Shown here: positions 60,901 to 64,000 of the stretch, in pieces
How positions within the stretch are numbered: the stretch's first letter is position 1
Layout of the letters: the number at the start of each line of letters is the position of its first letter
The notes under the pieces: generated by a model
Seen by the model: only the letters and a program-made list of their open reading frames with translations
Told to the model about the DNA's origin: nothing
Database searches by the model: none
Program-made: the position numbers and the translations under genes
Source of the DNA: Camelus bactrianus
Taxonomy: Eukaryota > Chordata > Mammalia > Artiodactyla > Camelidae
Direction: 5' to 3'
Length of the DNA: 64,000 bases
Assembly: GCF_048773025.1 (NCBI RefSeq)
Contig: NC_133557.1
Span: 12,664,001-12,728,000 of the forward strand

Positions 60901-62669
60901 GTGGGCTAATGTGAAGATACTTAAACTGTGTATCTTTTAACTGTGTAAATGAAAATGACAAGGTACAGAAGAGGCTGTGTCGTATGTTTCTAACGGTATC
61001 TTCAAAAAGAGACATAGACAGAAAGCAGATTAGTAGTTTTTTGGCTCAGTGGTGGTGGAGGAATTAACTATAAAGGGCCACAAGGGAACTTTTTAGGGTG
61101 ACAGAAATGTTCTCTACCTTGACTGTGACAGTGGTTACTATACACTTTAAATGGGTGCATTTTAGGTAAGTTACACCTTTAAGAAGTTAACTTAAAAACA
61201 CACACATATACATACCTATATGATCATATAAACCAAAAGTATTTCTGGAAGGATATACAAGAAAGTTAACAGTAGTTGGAGTTCTAGGGCGTGGGAGATA
61301 TTTATTTTTTATTATGTGACATTCACTGCTTGAATTTGCCATTTGCTTGTATTACTTTTTTCAACTAAAAAAACAAAAACCAGCACAAATTTTGTCTAGT
61401 TTACTTCTCTAGTCCTTAGCATATTCATTTGTAAAACAGAAATAACAGCACTTAACTCCTGGGGGTGCTAATTAAATGAGATGACACAAGTAAAATGGTT
61501 AGCACAGTGTTTAATCAATATCATCTTCAGCTAAATGCAGATTCCTCCCTCACTCAGCAAGGAAAAATACAGCATCCCATCTCTCATATATTTTTACTCT
61601 AGTGGAAGTAAGAAAGACAAACTAACAGACAAGTGAAATGATAGTATCAGAGAGTGAGAAGTGCCAGGAATAAAACAGGTGATTTGTGAGAGTGACCTGT
61701 TGGGGTTGGATAGTTAGGGGAACTGATGCTGAGGTGACATTTTGAGCTGAGATCTCAAGAAGCAGTCAGGGATGTGAGGGGGAAGTGTGTTTCAGTTACA
61801 CTAACAAAGGCTCTGAAGTTTCCTGTTTGGGAGAGTTACATCCCCTCCTGGGCCTGTTTGCCCACTTATAACATGAAGGGGTTGGGTCTTCTGACTTCTG
61901 GAAGCCCTTCCACATATCCTAGACTCCAAGGATTTGCCCAGATCCCAACAGCTGATGCCTGTTACTGTTATGGCGGAAGCCCAGAGGTCCAGCCCACCAG
62001 GCTACCCCAGGCTTTTTCCACGATGGGATCCAACTTTCCAGGAGGCTGGGTGGATCCTGGTGTTGCTAGCCTGAACTGGAAAGAACGCGATCTCACCCTG
62101 GCTATGAGCTTTTCCGGAAACGGTAAGGAGACCATGAAGCCACCAGCCCCAGCAGACCCGCCCGCCTAGGACCGGACGGCCAGATCAAGGCCACCCCTTT
62201 GTTCCTCCCCTTGCACTACCTGCCCCAGGTGTCGTGCCCGTCACAGGTGAGAGGTCGCAGTTCGTCGTAGGGAAAGGCATTCTCCAGGTAGCTGTCGTAG
62301 GCGTGGTAGAACATGGCTTTAACTCGCTCCCTGGGGCGGGGTACGAGAAATAAGGCAGGGGACCACCAAACGAAACGAGACAGGGGAAAAGAAAAAAAAA
62401 TAAGGCGGAAAATGGGAATCAGCACCTGATTTCTGCCGGGAGCCCAGTGGCGGGGTCCAAACAGGTCAGGATGGGGGTCCTGGGATGGAGGGAAAGGAAA
62501 GGGACCGGGTCTGCGCTTCCCATTCCCCAACTACGGAAAGTTGGGAGACTGGCCCCCTTCACCTGTAGTGGGCGGGGTCGGGCGCGGTGCCATCGGGGCC
62601 CGGTGCACCATGGTGCAGGGGCAGCAGCACGCAGAGGAGGCCAAACGGGACGAGCAGCCGGAAAGGCAT
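36491..62669 (-). CDS. EDEM2: EDEM2, ER degradation-enhancing alpha-mannosidase-like protein 2, complete (11 coding exons)
   Basis: EDEM2 is a glycoside hydrolase family 47 protein of the ER lumen that catalyses or drives the first mannose trimming (Man9 to Man8B) marking misfolded glycoproteins for ERAD, working with the thioredoxin-like TXNDC11. The coding join, in transcript order, is 62563..62669, 62220..62330, 60366..60405, 57199..57304, 53149..53274, 50793..51004, 48475..48616, 47080..47204, 42192..42336, 39081..39202, 36491..36988: 1734 nt, 577 residues plus TAA, no internal stop. Residues 1-21 are a signal peptide ([20 protein letters not shown] then G). Glu117 in SVFETNIR is the recalled catalytic residue. 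Cys65 and Cys408 (internal disulfide) and Cys557 (equivalent of human Cys558, the TXNDC11 link) are all present, as are N-glycosylation sequons at Asn90, 112, 289 and 450. There is no KDEL tail, as in human. The protein is one residue shorter than human, apparently in the variable C-terminal tail. Confidence 0.98.
37130..37640 (+). repeat. L2 LINE fragment in EDEM2 intron 10
   Basis: ACCTGGGTTATCACAACTTT, CCTACCATGTCCTTCGTGAT and CTCTGCTTCCTTCAAGTCTT are L2 text. Confidence 0.85.
37641..38229. other. EDEM2 intron 10, unassigned
   Basis: AT-rich, with a short L1-like antisense trace near 37655-37700 (GTGGTTACCAAGTTTTTGCT). Confidence 0.35.
38230..38710 (+). repeat. L2 LINE fragment in EDEM2 intron 10
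   Basis: GATCTTTCCAAAATACAAAT, ACGTGATCTAGCCCCTGCCT and ACCCTCAGCATCTGGCCCGT are L2 text. Confidence 0.85.
39081..39202 (-). CDS. EDEM2: EDEM2 coding exon 10 (residues 372-412)
   Basis: The exon encodes [20 protein letters not shown], the GH47 [13 protein letters not shown] block, and ends KVECGFAT with Cys408. The donor is gtaagt directly after ACA. Confidence 0.98.
39230..39802. other. EDEM2 intron 9, unassigned
   Basis: Ordinary intron sequence, no repeat or frame recognised. Confidence 0.4.
39803..39912 (+). mobile_element. tRNA-Ala-derived SINE, camelid Vic-1 type
   Basis: GGGGTTATAGCTCAGTGGTA and GAGTTCAATCCTCAGTGCC give the A and B boxes; the tail is AATAAAATAAAATAA. Flanking AAAGGTCAACCTTCA at 39788-39802 and AAGAGTCAACTTTCA at 39914-39928 look like a decayed target duplication. 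Confidence 0.88.
39930..41170. other. EDEM2 intron 9, unassigned
   Basis: No repeat assigned. 40190-40390 is C/T-rich without a clear family. No coding evidence. Confidence 0.4.
41190..41324 (+). mobile_element. tRNA-Ala-derived SINE, camelid Vic-1 type
   Basis: GGGAGGGTATAGCTCAAGTG, CTTAGCATAC with the AGC anticodon triplet, GGGTTCAATTCCCAGTACC, and a long A tail. Flanks GAAATAACAAAAACAGCAG at 41171-41189 and GAAATACCAAAAATGGCAG at 41325-41343 are a 19-bp duplication with three mismatches. Confidence 0.93.
41345..42185. other. EDEM2 intron 9 near exon 9, mostly unassigned
   Basis: A MIR-like trace lies near 41960-42030. No other features. Confidence 0.4.
42192..42336 (-). CDS. EDEM2: EDEM2 coding exon 9 (residues 324-372)
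   Basis: The exon encodes [20 protein letters not shown] and [20 protein letters not shown], ending YPLRP plus G of Glu372. The donor is gtaagc. Confidence 0.98.
42430..42640 (+). repeat. MIR SINE
   Basis: GGGCTTTGGAGCCAAAAAGA, CTGTGCAGCCTCAGACCAGA and ACTTAACTTCTTTGAGCTTC follow the MIR sense order. Confidence 0.8.
42645..43145 (-). mobile_element. Old L1 3' part, antisense
   Basis: CAATGCTGCAATAAATAACC and AGGATTGCTGAGTCAGAGGA are reverse old-L1 text. Confidence 0.75.
43155..44045 (+). repeat. L2 LINE, long fragment in EDEM2 intron 8
   Basis: CACGGCCCTCAAGGCCCTGT, CTTTGCCTGGAACATCATCC and GGCAGGGCCTGGAATACGGC are L2 ORF end and 3' UTR text. Confidence 0.9.
44050..44285. repeat. MIR-like and unassigned sequence
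   Basis: CTTCGTCTATGAAACAACGC and AAAATGCCTGGCACAGAAAT resemble a MIR 3' half in sense. Confidence 0.5.
44290..44705 (+). mobile_element. L1 3' end
   Basis: GGAATATTATTCAGCCTTAA, AAATAAGCCAGTCATCAGAA and CTTAAAATGGCTAAGATGGT. Confidence 0.85.
44706..46095. other. EDEM2 intron 8, unassigned AT-rich sequence
   Basis: A weak L1-like trace is at 44735-44900; the rest is not recognised. No long open frame is present. Confidence 0.35.
46100..46620 (+). mobile_element. Old L1 fragment with a nested young L1 tail at about 46295-46368
   Basis: The inner piece reads GACATTGTGCTGTACACCAG and TGTAATTGACTGTGCTTCAA. The outer text is GATTTCTGGAAAGATACAC. A short AT-repeat lies at 46415-46430. Confidence 0.6.
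47080..47204 (-). CDS. EDEM2: EDEM2 coding exon 8 (residues 282-323)
   Basis: The exon encodes [20 protein letters not shown] with sequon NYT at 289, then [20 protein letters not shown]. The donor is gtagga. Confidence 0.98.
47325..47880 (+). repeat. MIR, ancient repeat and L2 fragments in EDEM2 intron 7
   Basis: 47330-47500 MIR (GTTCTGGTGTCAGACTTCCA, TTGCTAGCTGTGACTTTGGA); 47500-47615 ancient family (CACCTATTAGGTGCCAGGCA); 47625-47880 L2/MIR tail text (TGTTCACTGCAGAATCCCTA, AGTGCTTGGCACAGCCCTTG). Confidence 0.7.
48000..48440 (+). repeat. Ancient high-copy repeat, family name uncertain
   Basis: AAGCTGAACCTTGAAGGGTG, TGTTCTAGACAAAGGAAACA and GCAATGGCCAGGAAATAAAA follow the family order. Confidence 0.5.
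48475..48616 (-). CDS. EDEM2: EDEM2 coding exon 7 (residues 235-282)
   Basis: The exon encodes [20 protein letters not shown] and [18 protein letters not shown], the GH47 [11 protein letters not shown] signature. It ends MAMFL plus G of Glu282, donor gtaaaa. Confidence 0.98.
48760..49925. other. EDEM2 intron 6, unassigned
   Basis: GC-moderate sequence. Frames on both strands near 49185-49830 show no protein family features and are judged chance. Confidence 0.4.
49930..50095 (-). repeat. MIR SINE, antisense
   Basis: GTTGAGTGACTTGCCCAGGG and GGGCTCAAATCCAGTTCTGA. Confidence 0.8.
50096..50780. other. EDEM2 intron 6 near exon 6, unassigned
   Basis: No repeat firmly assigned. Confidence 0.35.
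50793..51004 (-). CDS. EDEM2: EDEM2 coding exon 6 (residues 164-234)
   Basis: The exon encodes [20 protein letters not shown] and the conserved GH47 blocks [20 protein letters not shown] and [16 protein letters not shown]. The donor is gtaagt. Confidence 0.98.
51455..51570 (-). mobile_element. tRNA-Ala-derived SINE, camelid Vic-1 type
   Basis: GGAGATTGAACCCAGGACCT, CTAAGCATACGCTCTACCAC and TGAGCTATACCCACTGCCCC give the reverse B box, AGC triplet and A box. Target duplication not resolved. Confidence 0.85.
51571..52645. other. EDEM2 intron 5, unassigned
   Basis: Includes a C run at 51851-51858 and an A/T run at 52239-52251. No repeat or gene recognised. Confidence 0.35.
52650..52800 (-). repeat. 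MIR SINE, antisense
   Basis: TGATAGACAGGGAAACTGAC and CAGAGCTGAGTCTAGAACCT resemble the reverse MIR core. Confidence 0.6.
52798..52871 (+). repeat. Local duplication, copy 1
   Basis: A 74-bp segment containing CTCAGACCAAGG, TCTTCTCTGGAAGCCTTT and ATTCCAGCCATATGTGG recurs at 54066-54139 at about 67 of 74 matching positions without gaps, counted by eye. Confidence 0.85.
53149..53274 (-). CDS. EDEM2: EDEM2 coding exon 5 (residues 122-164)
   Basis: The exon encodes [20 protein letters not shown], then [19 protein letters not shown], then LLP. The GG-LLSAHLL motif is typical of GH47 inner helices. The acceptor is ctgtag and the donor gtaaga. Confidence 0.98.
53455..53630 (-). repeat. MIR SINE, antisense
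   Basis: TGCTGAGGTTCAGAGAGGTT and GGTGGTAGAGCCAGGTCTGT. Confidence 0.8.
53980..54062 (+). mobile_element. Young L1 3' tail fragment
   Basis: AATTGTGCTCTACACTGGAA and CATTGTAAAATGACTATAAC, then TCAATAAAAAAAAAAA. It is the forward version of the antisense L1 terminus at 24.8 kb. Confidence 0.85.
54066..54139 (+). repeat. Local duplication, copy 2
   Basis: Second copy of the segment at 52798-52871, in direct orientation, starting a few bases after the A-rich end of an L1 tail fragment. See findings. Confidence 0.85.
54150..56205 (+). mobile_element. Old HAL1/L1: ORF1 remnant and start of ORF2
   Basis: CAGATATTGGAATTATCAGA, AACAGCAGATAAGATATACC and AATGAAACACAGAGAGACAA are ORF1 text. From 55500 come the ORF1 end (TAAAGGACATTCTAAAGGAA) and ORF2 start (AATTTCACTAAATGTAAATA). 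It is interrupted by an old L1 tail at 54897-55020 and a young L1 at 55182-55399. Confidence 0.75.
55182..55399 (+). mobile_element. Young 5'-truncated L1 tail nested in the old element
   Basis: TACTGTGTAGCACAGGGAAA, GTGGCTCACAGCGAAAAAGA and AATTGTGCTCTACACTGGAA are the young 3' UTR. Flanks AATCATCCACCGGGAG at 55167-55182 and AATCATCTGCCAGGAG at 55408-55423 look like a target duplication with three mismatches. Confidence 0.8.
56206..56485. other. EDEM2 intron 4, unassigned
   Basis: Contains a T run at 56327-56338; otherwise unrecognised. Confidence 0.35.
56490..56640 (+). repeat. MER5-type hAT MITE, diverged
   Basis: AGAATCATTGGGGATCTGCT and AGGTCCCAAGTAGTTCTGAT fit MER5A/B. Confidence 0.6.
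56650..56865 (+). repeat. hAT-type MITE, subfamily uncertain
   Basis: CAATAGCCACATGTGGCTAG, TACTGTACTGGACAACACAG and TTTCCATCATCAGCACAGAA are shared with 34530-34675. Confidence 0.6.
57199..57304 (-). CDS. EDEM2: EDEM2 coding exon 4 (residues 87-122), carries catalytic Glu117
   Basis: The exon encodes [20 protein letters not shown] and [14 protein letters not shown]. It contains the sequons NVS at 90 and NAS at 112, and Glu117. The donor is gtgagg. Confidence 0.98.
57380..57655. other. EDEM2 intron 3, unassigned
   Basis: No repeat recognised beyond short L1-like words near 57520-57570. Confidence 0.35.
57656..58565 (+). repeat. Ancient interspersed repeat, family not assigned
   Basis: TTTTCTCAGCCTTCTTTGCT, AGCTTGGGTCCCTGATGGCA and later TCTGTCACTTGCAACCAAAA recur widely in mammalian genomes in my memory. 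I cannot name the family and do not see paired terminal repeats. Confidence 0.45.
58570..59640 (+). repeat. L2 LINE, two fragments in EDEM2 intron 3
   Basis: 58620-59015 has GCTGTTCCTTCTACCAGAAA and CACCTTCTCTAGGAAGCCTT; 59020-59635 has TCCAGCTCCACTTTGCTTCT, GGCTGTTCCCTCTGCCTGGC and CTGTGCTTGGTACACAGTTG. Chance frames inside look protein-like but are L2-derived. Confidence 0.85.
59641..60010 (+). repeat. Unassigned, then MIR SINE (59800-60010)
   Basis: AACTGGGTTCAAGTCCTAGC, TCAGATTTCTCAGCTGCAAA and CATGTAAAGCGCTTAGCACA are MIR in sense. Confidence 0.8.
60366..60405 (-). CDS. EDEM2: EDEM2 coding exon 3 (residues 73-86), 40-nt microexon-like
   Basis: This is a 40-nt exon encoding [13 protein letters not shown], too short to show as an open frame of its own. 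It is placed by the conserved GH47 peptide, acceptor tttcacag and donor gtaag, and it restores phase 0. Confidence 0.97.
60690..61375 (+). mobile_element. Old L1 3' ends in EDEM2 intron 2
   Basis: CCACATCTAGGAATTTATCT, AGAAATAACCCAAATGTACA and TGCATTTTAGGTAAGTTACA, followed by a second 3' end at 61200-61370. Confidence 0.7.
61395..61535 (+). repeat. MIR SINE fragment
   Basis: TCATTTGTAAAACAGAAATA and TAAATGAGATGACACAAGTA. Confidence 0.7.
61595..61770 (+). repeat. Ancient high-copy repeat, family name uncertain
   Basis: ATTTTGAGCTGAGATCTCAA and GTGGAAGTAAGAAAGACAAA fit the family seen at 48.1 kb. Confidence 0.45.
61771..62219. other. EDEM2 intron 2 near exon 2, unassigned
   Basis: GC-richer intron sequence. 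A 131-codon frame at 61774-62169 on the plus strand has no family features and is judged chance. Confidence 0.4.
62220..62330 (-). CDS. EDEM2: EDEM2 coding exon 2 (residues 36-73)
   Basis: The exon encodes [20 protein letters not shown] and the GH47 signature [15 protein letters not shown], including Cys65. Acceptor ag follows a C-rich tract and the donor is gtagtg. Confidence 0.98.
62563..62669 (-). CDS. EDEM2: EDEM2 coding exon 1 (residues 1-36)
   Basis: The exon encodes the signal peptide and a short linker ending PDPAHY plus two bases of Arg36. The donor is gtgaag. The start context ctctATGC is weak (T at -3), but the product matches the known N-terminus, so this start is preferred. Confidence 0.97.
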
Positions 62670-62684
62670 AGAGTTCGTGTACTG

Positions 62685-62726
62685 TCAGCGCAGCCGCCGC
62701 AGCAGCAGCCACAACCCCCAGCTCAT
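62685..62726 (-). other. Upstream ORF of 13 codons in the EDEM2 leader
   Basis: ATG at 62726-62724 opens a frame reading MSWGLWLLLRRLR with TGA at 62687-62685, 15 nt before the EDEM2 start. Its AUG has A at -3, whereas the main AUG has T at -3. It counts as a uORF only if transcription starts upstream of 62726, which I infer but cannot show. Confidence 0.5.
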
Positions 62727-62804
62727 CCTGGGAACCTCTGCCGGTTCTTCCGGGAATTCGCGCCATGGCGCATGCGCGCTGATGAATCAACCACTCACTT
62801 CCGG

Positions 62805-62823
62805 ACTACAAGCCCCAGTGTGC
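62805..62823 (+). promoter_or_regulatory. ZNF143/THAP11 (SBS-type) site in the EDEM2 promoter
   Basis: It reads ACTACAAGCCCCAGTGTGC on the plus strand, matching the ACTACAA--CCCAG--TGC motif. It lies about 140-150 bp upstream of the EDEM2 start codon, in the orientation opposite to transcription and immediately beside an ETS site. Confidence 0.7.
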
Positions 62824-62949
62824 AATGGGCGGCGGAACCCAAGCTAGGAGCATGTGGGATATATAGTCGGTGAAGCTGAGATCAACGTGTCTCAAAGACA
62901 GTGGGTATTACAAATACTAGTATTAATTAATGTCTTAGCAACAACATTT

Positions 62950-64000
62950 TTTAAGCTTTTATTTTTATTTAATTATTTTTTATTAAAGTGTAGTTGATAT
63001 ACAATATTATATGTTACAGGTGTATAGTATAGTGATTCTGGTTTTAAAGGTTATACTACATTTACAGTTACTATAAAATACTGGCTATTTTCTCTGTATT
63101 GTACAATGCATCCTTGTGGCTCGTTTATTTTATACATAATAGTTTGTACCTCTTAAGCCTCTGCCCCTATCTTGCCCCTTCCCCCTTGCCTCTCCCCACT
63201 GGTAACCATTAGTTTGTTCTCTTTATCTGTGAGTCTGTTTCTTTTTTTTGTTATATTGACTAGTTTGTTGTATTTGGGGGGAGAGGGGAGGTAATTAGGT
63301 TTTTCTTTTTTTTTTTTCAATGGAGGTACTGGGGATTGAACCCAGGACTTCGTGCATGCTAGGCATGCACTCTACCACTGAGCTATACCGTCCTGCCTAG
63401 TTTGTTGTATTTTTTAAATTCCACATATAAGTGATATCATACAGTATTTTTCTTTCTCTGTCTGACCTATTTCACTTAGCATAATACCTTTCAAGTCAAT
63501 TCATGTTGTTGCAAATGGCAAATTTTCATTCTTTTTAATGGCTGAGTAGTATTCCATTGTATATGCATATACCACATCTTCTTAATCCATTCATCTGTTG
63601 ATGGACTTTGGTTGCTTCCATATCTTGGCAAACGTAAATAATGCTGCTATAAACATTGACGTGCATATATCTTTTCAAATTAGTGTTTTTGTGTTCTTCC
63701 AGGAATGGAATTGCTGGGTCATGTGGTAGTTCTATTTTTAGTTTTTTGAGAAACGTCCATACTGTTTTCCACAGTGGCTGCACGACAAACAATGTACAAG
63801 GGTTCCCTTTTCTCCACATGCTTGCTAACATTTGTTATTTCTGTGGTTTTTGTTTGTTTTTTGATGAAAGCCATTCTGCAGGTGTGAGGTGATATCTCAT
63901 TGTGGTTTTGATTTGCATTTCCTTGATGATTAATGATGTTGAGCATCTTTTCGTGTACCTGCTGGCCAGCTTCACGTCCTCTTTGGAGAAATTTCTATTA
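62950..64000 (-). mobile_element. L1 3' UTR and late ORF2, antisense, interrupted by a SINE
   Basis: Starting from the 3' end: TTATTAAAGTGTAGTTGATA, GTTACAGGTGTATAGTATAG, then TAGTATTCCATTGTATATGC and ATTGCTGGGTCATGTGGTAG. It runs off the right edge. It is the same L1 type, in reverse, as at 30.1-31.2 kb. Confidence 0.9.
63276..63396 (-). mobile_element. tRNA-Ala-derived SINE, camelid Vic-1 type, nested in L1
   Basis: The reverse head CCACTGAGCTATACCGTCCT and reverse B box GGGGATTGAACCCAGG lead to a short T-rich and GGGGGGAG tail region. Exact 16-bp duplications CTAGTTTGTTGTATTT flank it at 63260-63275 and 63397-63412. Confidence 0.95.

Larger units (their letters stand above)
62670..62870 (-). 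promoter_or_regulatory. EDEM2: EDEM2 leader and promoter
   Basis: This is a compact GC-rich, TATA-less region. It holds an ETS site CTTCCGGG at 62747-62754, an E2F-like TTCGCGCC at 62757-62764, a palindromic NRF1 site GCGCATGCGC at 62768-62777, a second ETS site CACTTCCGG at 62796-62804, and a ZNF143/THAP11-type site at 62805-62823. No canonical ERSE (CCAAT-N9-CCACG) is evident, although EDEM genes are induced by ER stress; only an ACGTG core at 62885-62889 is seen. The transcription start probably lies between 62700 and 62760. Confidence 0.75.

Noticed and set aside
62541-62873. A 110-codon plus-strand frame over the EDEM2 promoter and exon 1
   Set aside because: Antisense shadow of exon 1 and its leader in GC-rich DNA; no independent evidence.
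1-64000. A previously undescribed multi-gene system
   Set aside because: The window is explained by two known host genes plus ordinary mammalian repeats; no unexplained cluster of coding sequence was found.

Overview
This is 64 kb of mammalian nuclear DNA, and most likely camelid (alpaca, llama or camel type). The main clue is six copies of a tRNA-Ala-derived SINE of the Vic-1 type that I know from camelids. They have recognisable A and B boxes, a TTAAAAA-type A-rich tail, and mostly clear target-site duplications. MIR, L2, MER5A, Tigger and many L1 layers are as expected for a laurasiatherian mammal. I see no bacterial, plasmid, phage or CRISPR content.

Two host genes are present, both on the minus strand. 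The first three coding exons of TRPC4AP (TRUSS) lie at the left: exon 1 in a CpG island at about 22.2-22.9 kb, exon 2 at 4.4 kb, exon 3 at 1.9 kb. The rest of the gene runs off the left edge. The complete EDEM2 gene lies at the right, with 11 coding exons from the start codon at 62669 to the stop at 36491, followed by a poly(A) signal at 36437. All ten EDEM2 introns are GT-AG, every phase closes, and the joined reading frame is 577 residues, against 578 that I recall for human. The pair TRPC4AP-EDEM2, same order and same strand, is the arrangement I know from human 20q11.22. EDEM2 starts ER-associated degradation by trimming mannose in the ER lumen. TRPC4AP is a TNF-receptor scaffold and a CUL4-DDB1 ubiquitin ligase receptor in the cytosol. 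They share no pathway step that I can show.

Layout: 1-22.2 kb is TRPC4AP introns 3 (part), 2 and 1, filled with L1, MIR, L2, MER5A and a Tigger-like MITE. 22.2-22.9 kb is the TRPC4AP promoter and exon 1. 23-36.4 kb is intergenic, with nested L1/L2 layers, a decayed hAT (Charlie/ZBED5-type) transposase remnant split by L1, and an L1 whose 5' leader is joined directly to its 3' end. 36.4-62.7 kb is EDEM2 with repeat-rich introns. 62.7-62.9 kb is the EDEM2 promoter with NRF1, ETS and ZNF143/THAP11-type motifs. 62.95-64 kb is an antisense L1 carrying a nested SINE.

I did not find a new multi-gene system. The observations most worth checking are the matching ZNF143/THAP11-type motifs in both promoters, a short upstream ORF in the EDEM2 leader whose AUG context is stronger than the main one, the split hAT transposase fossil, the L1 leader-to-tail chimera, a 74-bp local duplication inside EDEM2, and an A-tailed block of unknown origin at 17.7-18.7 kb. 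Repeat boundaries and subfamily names were judged by eye and are approximate.
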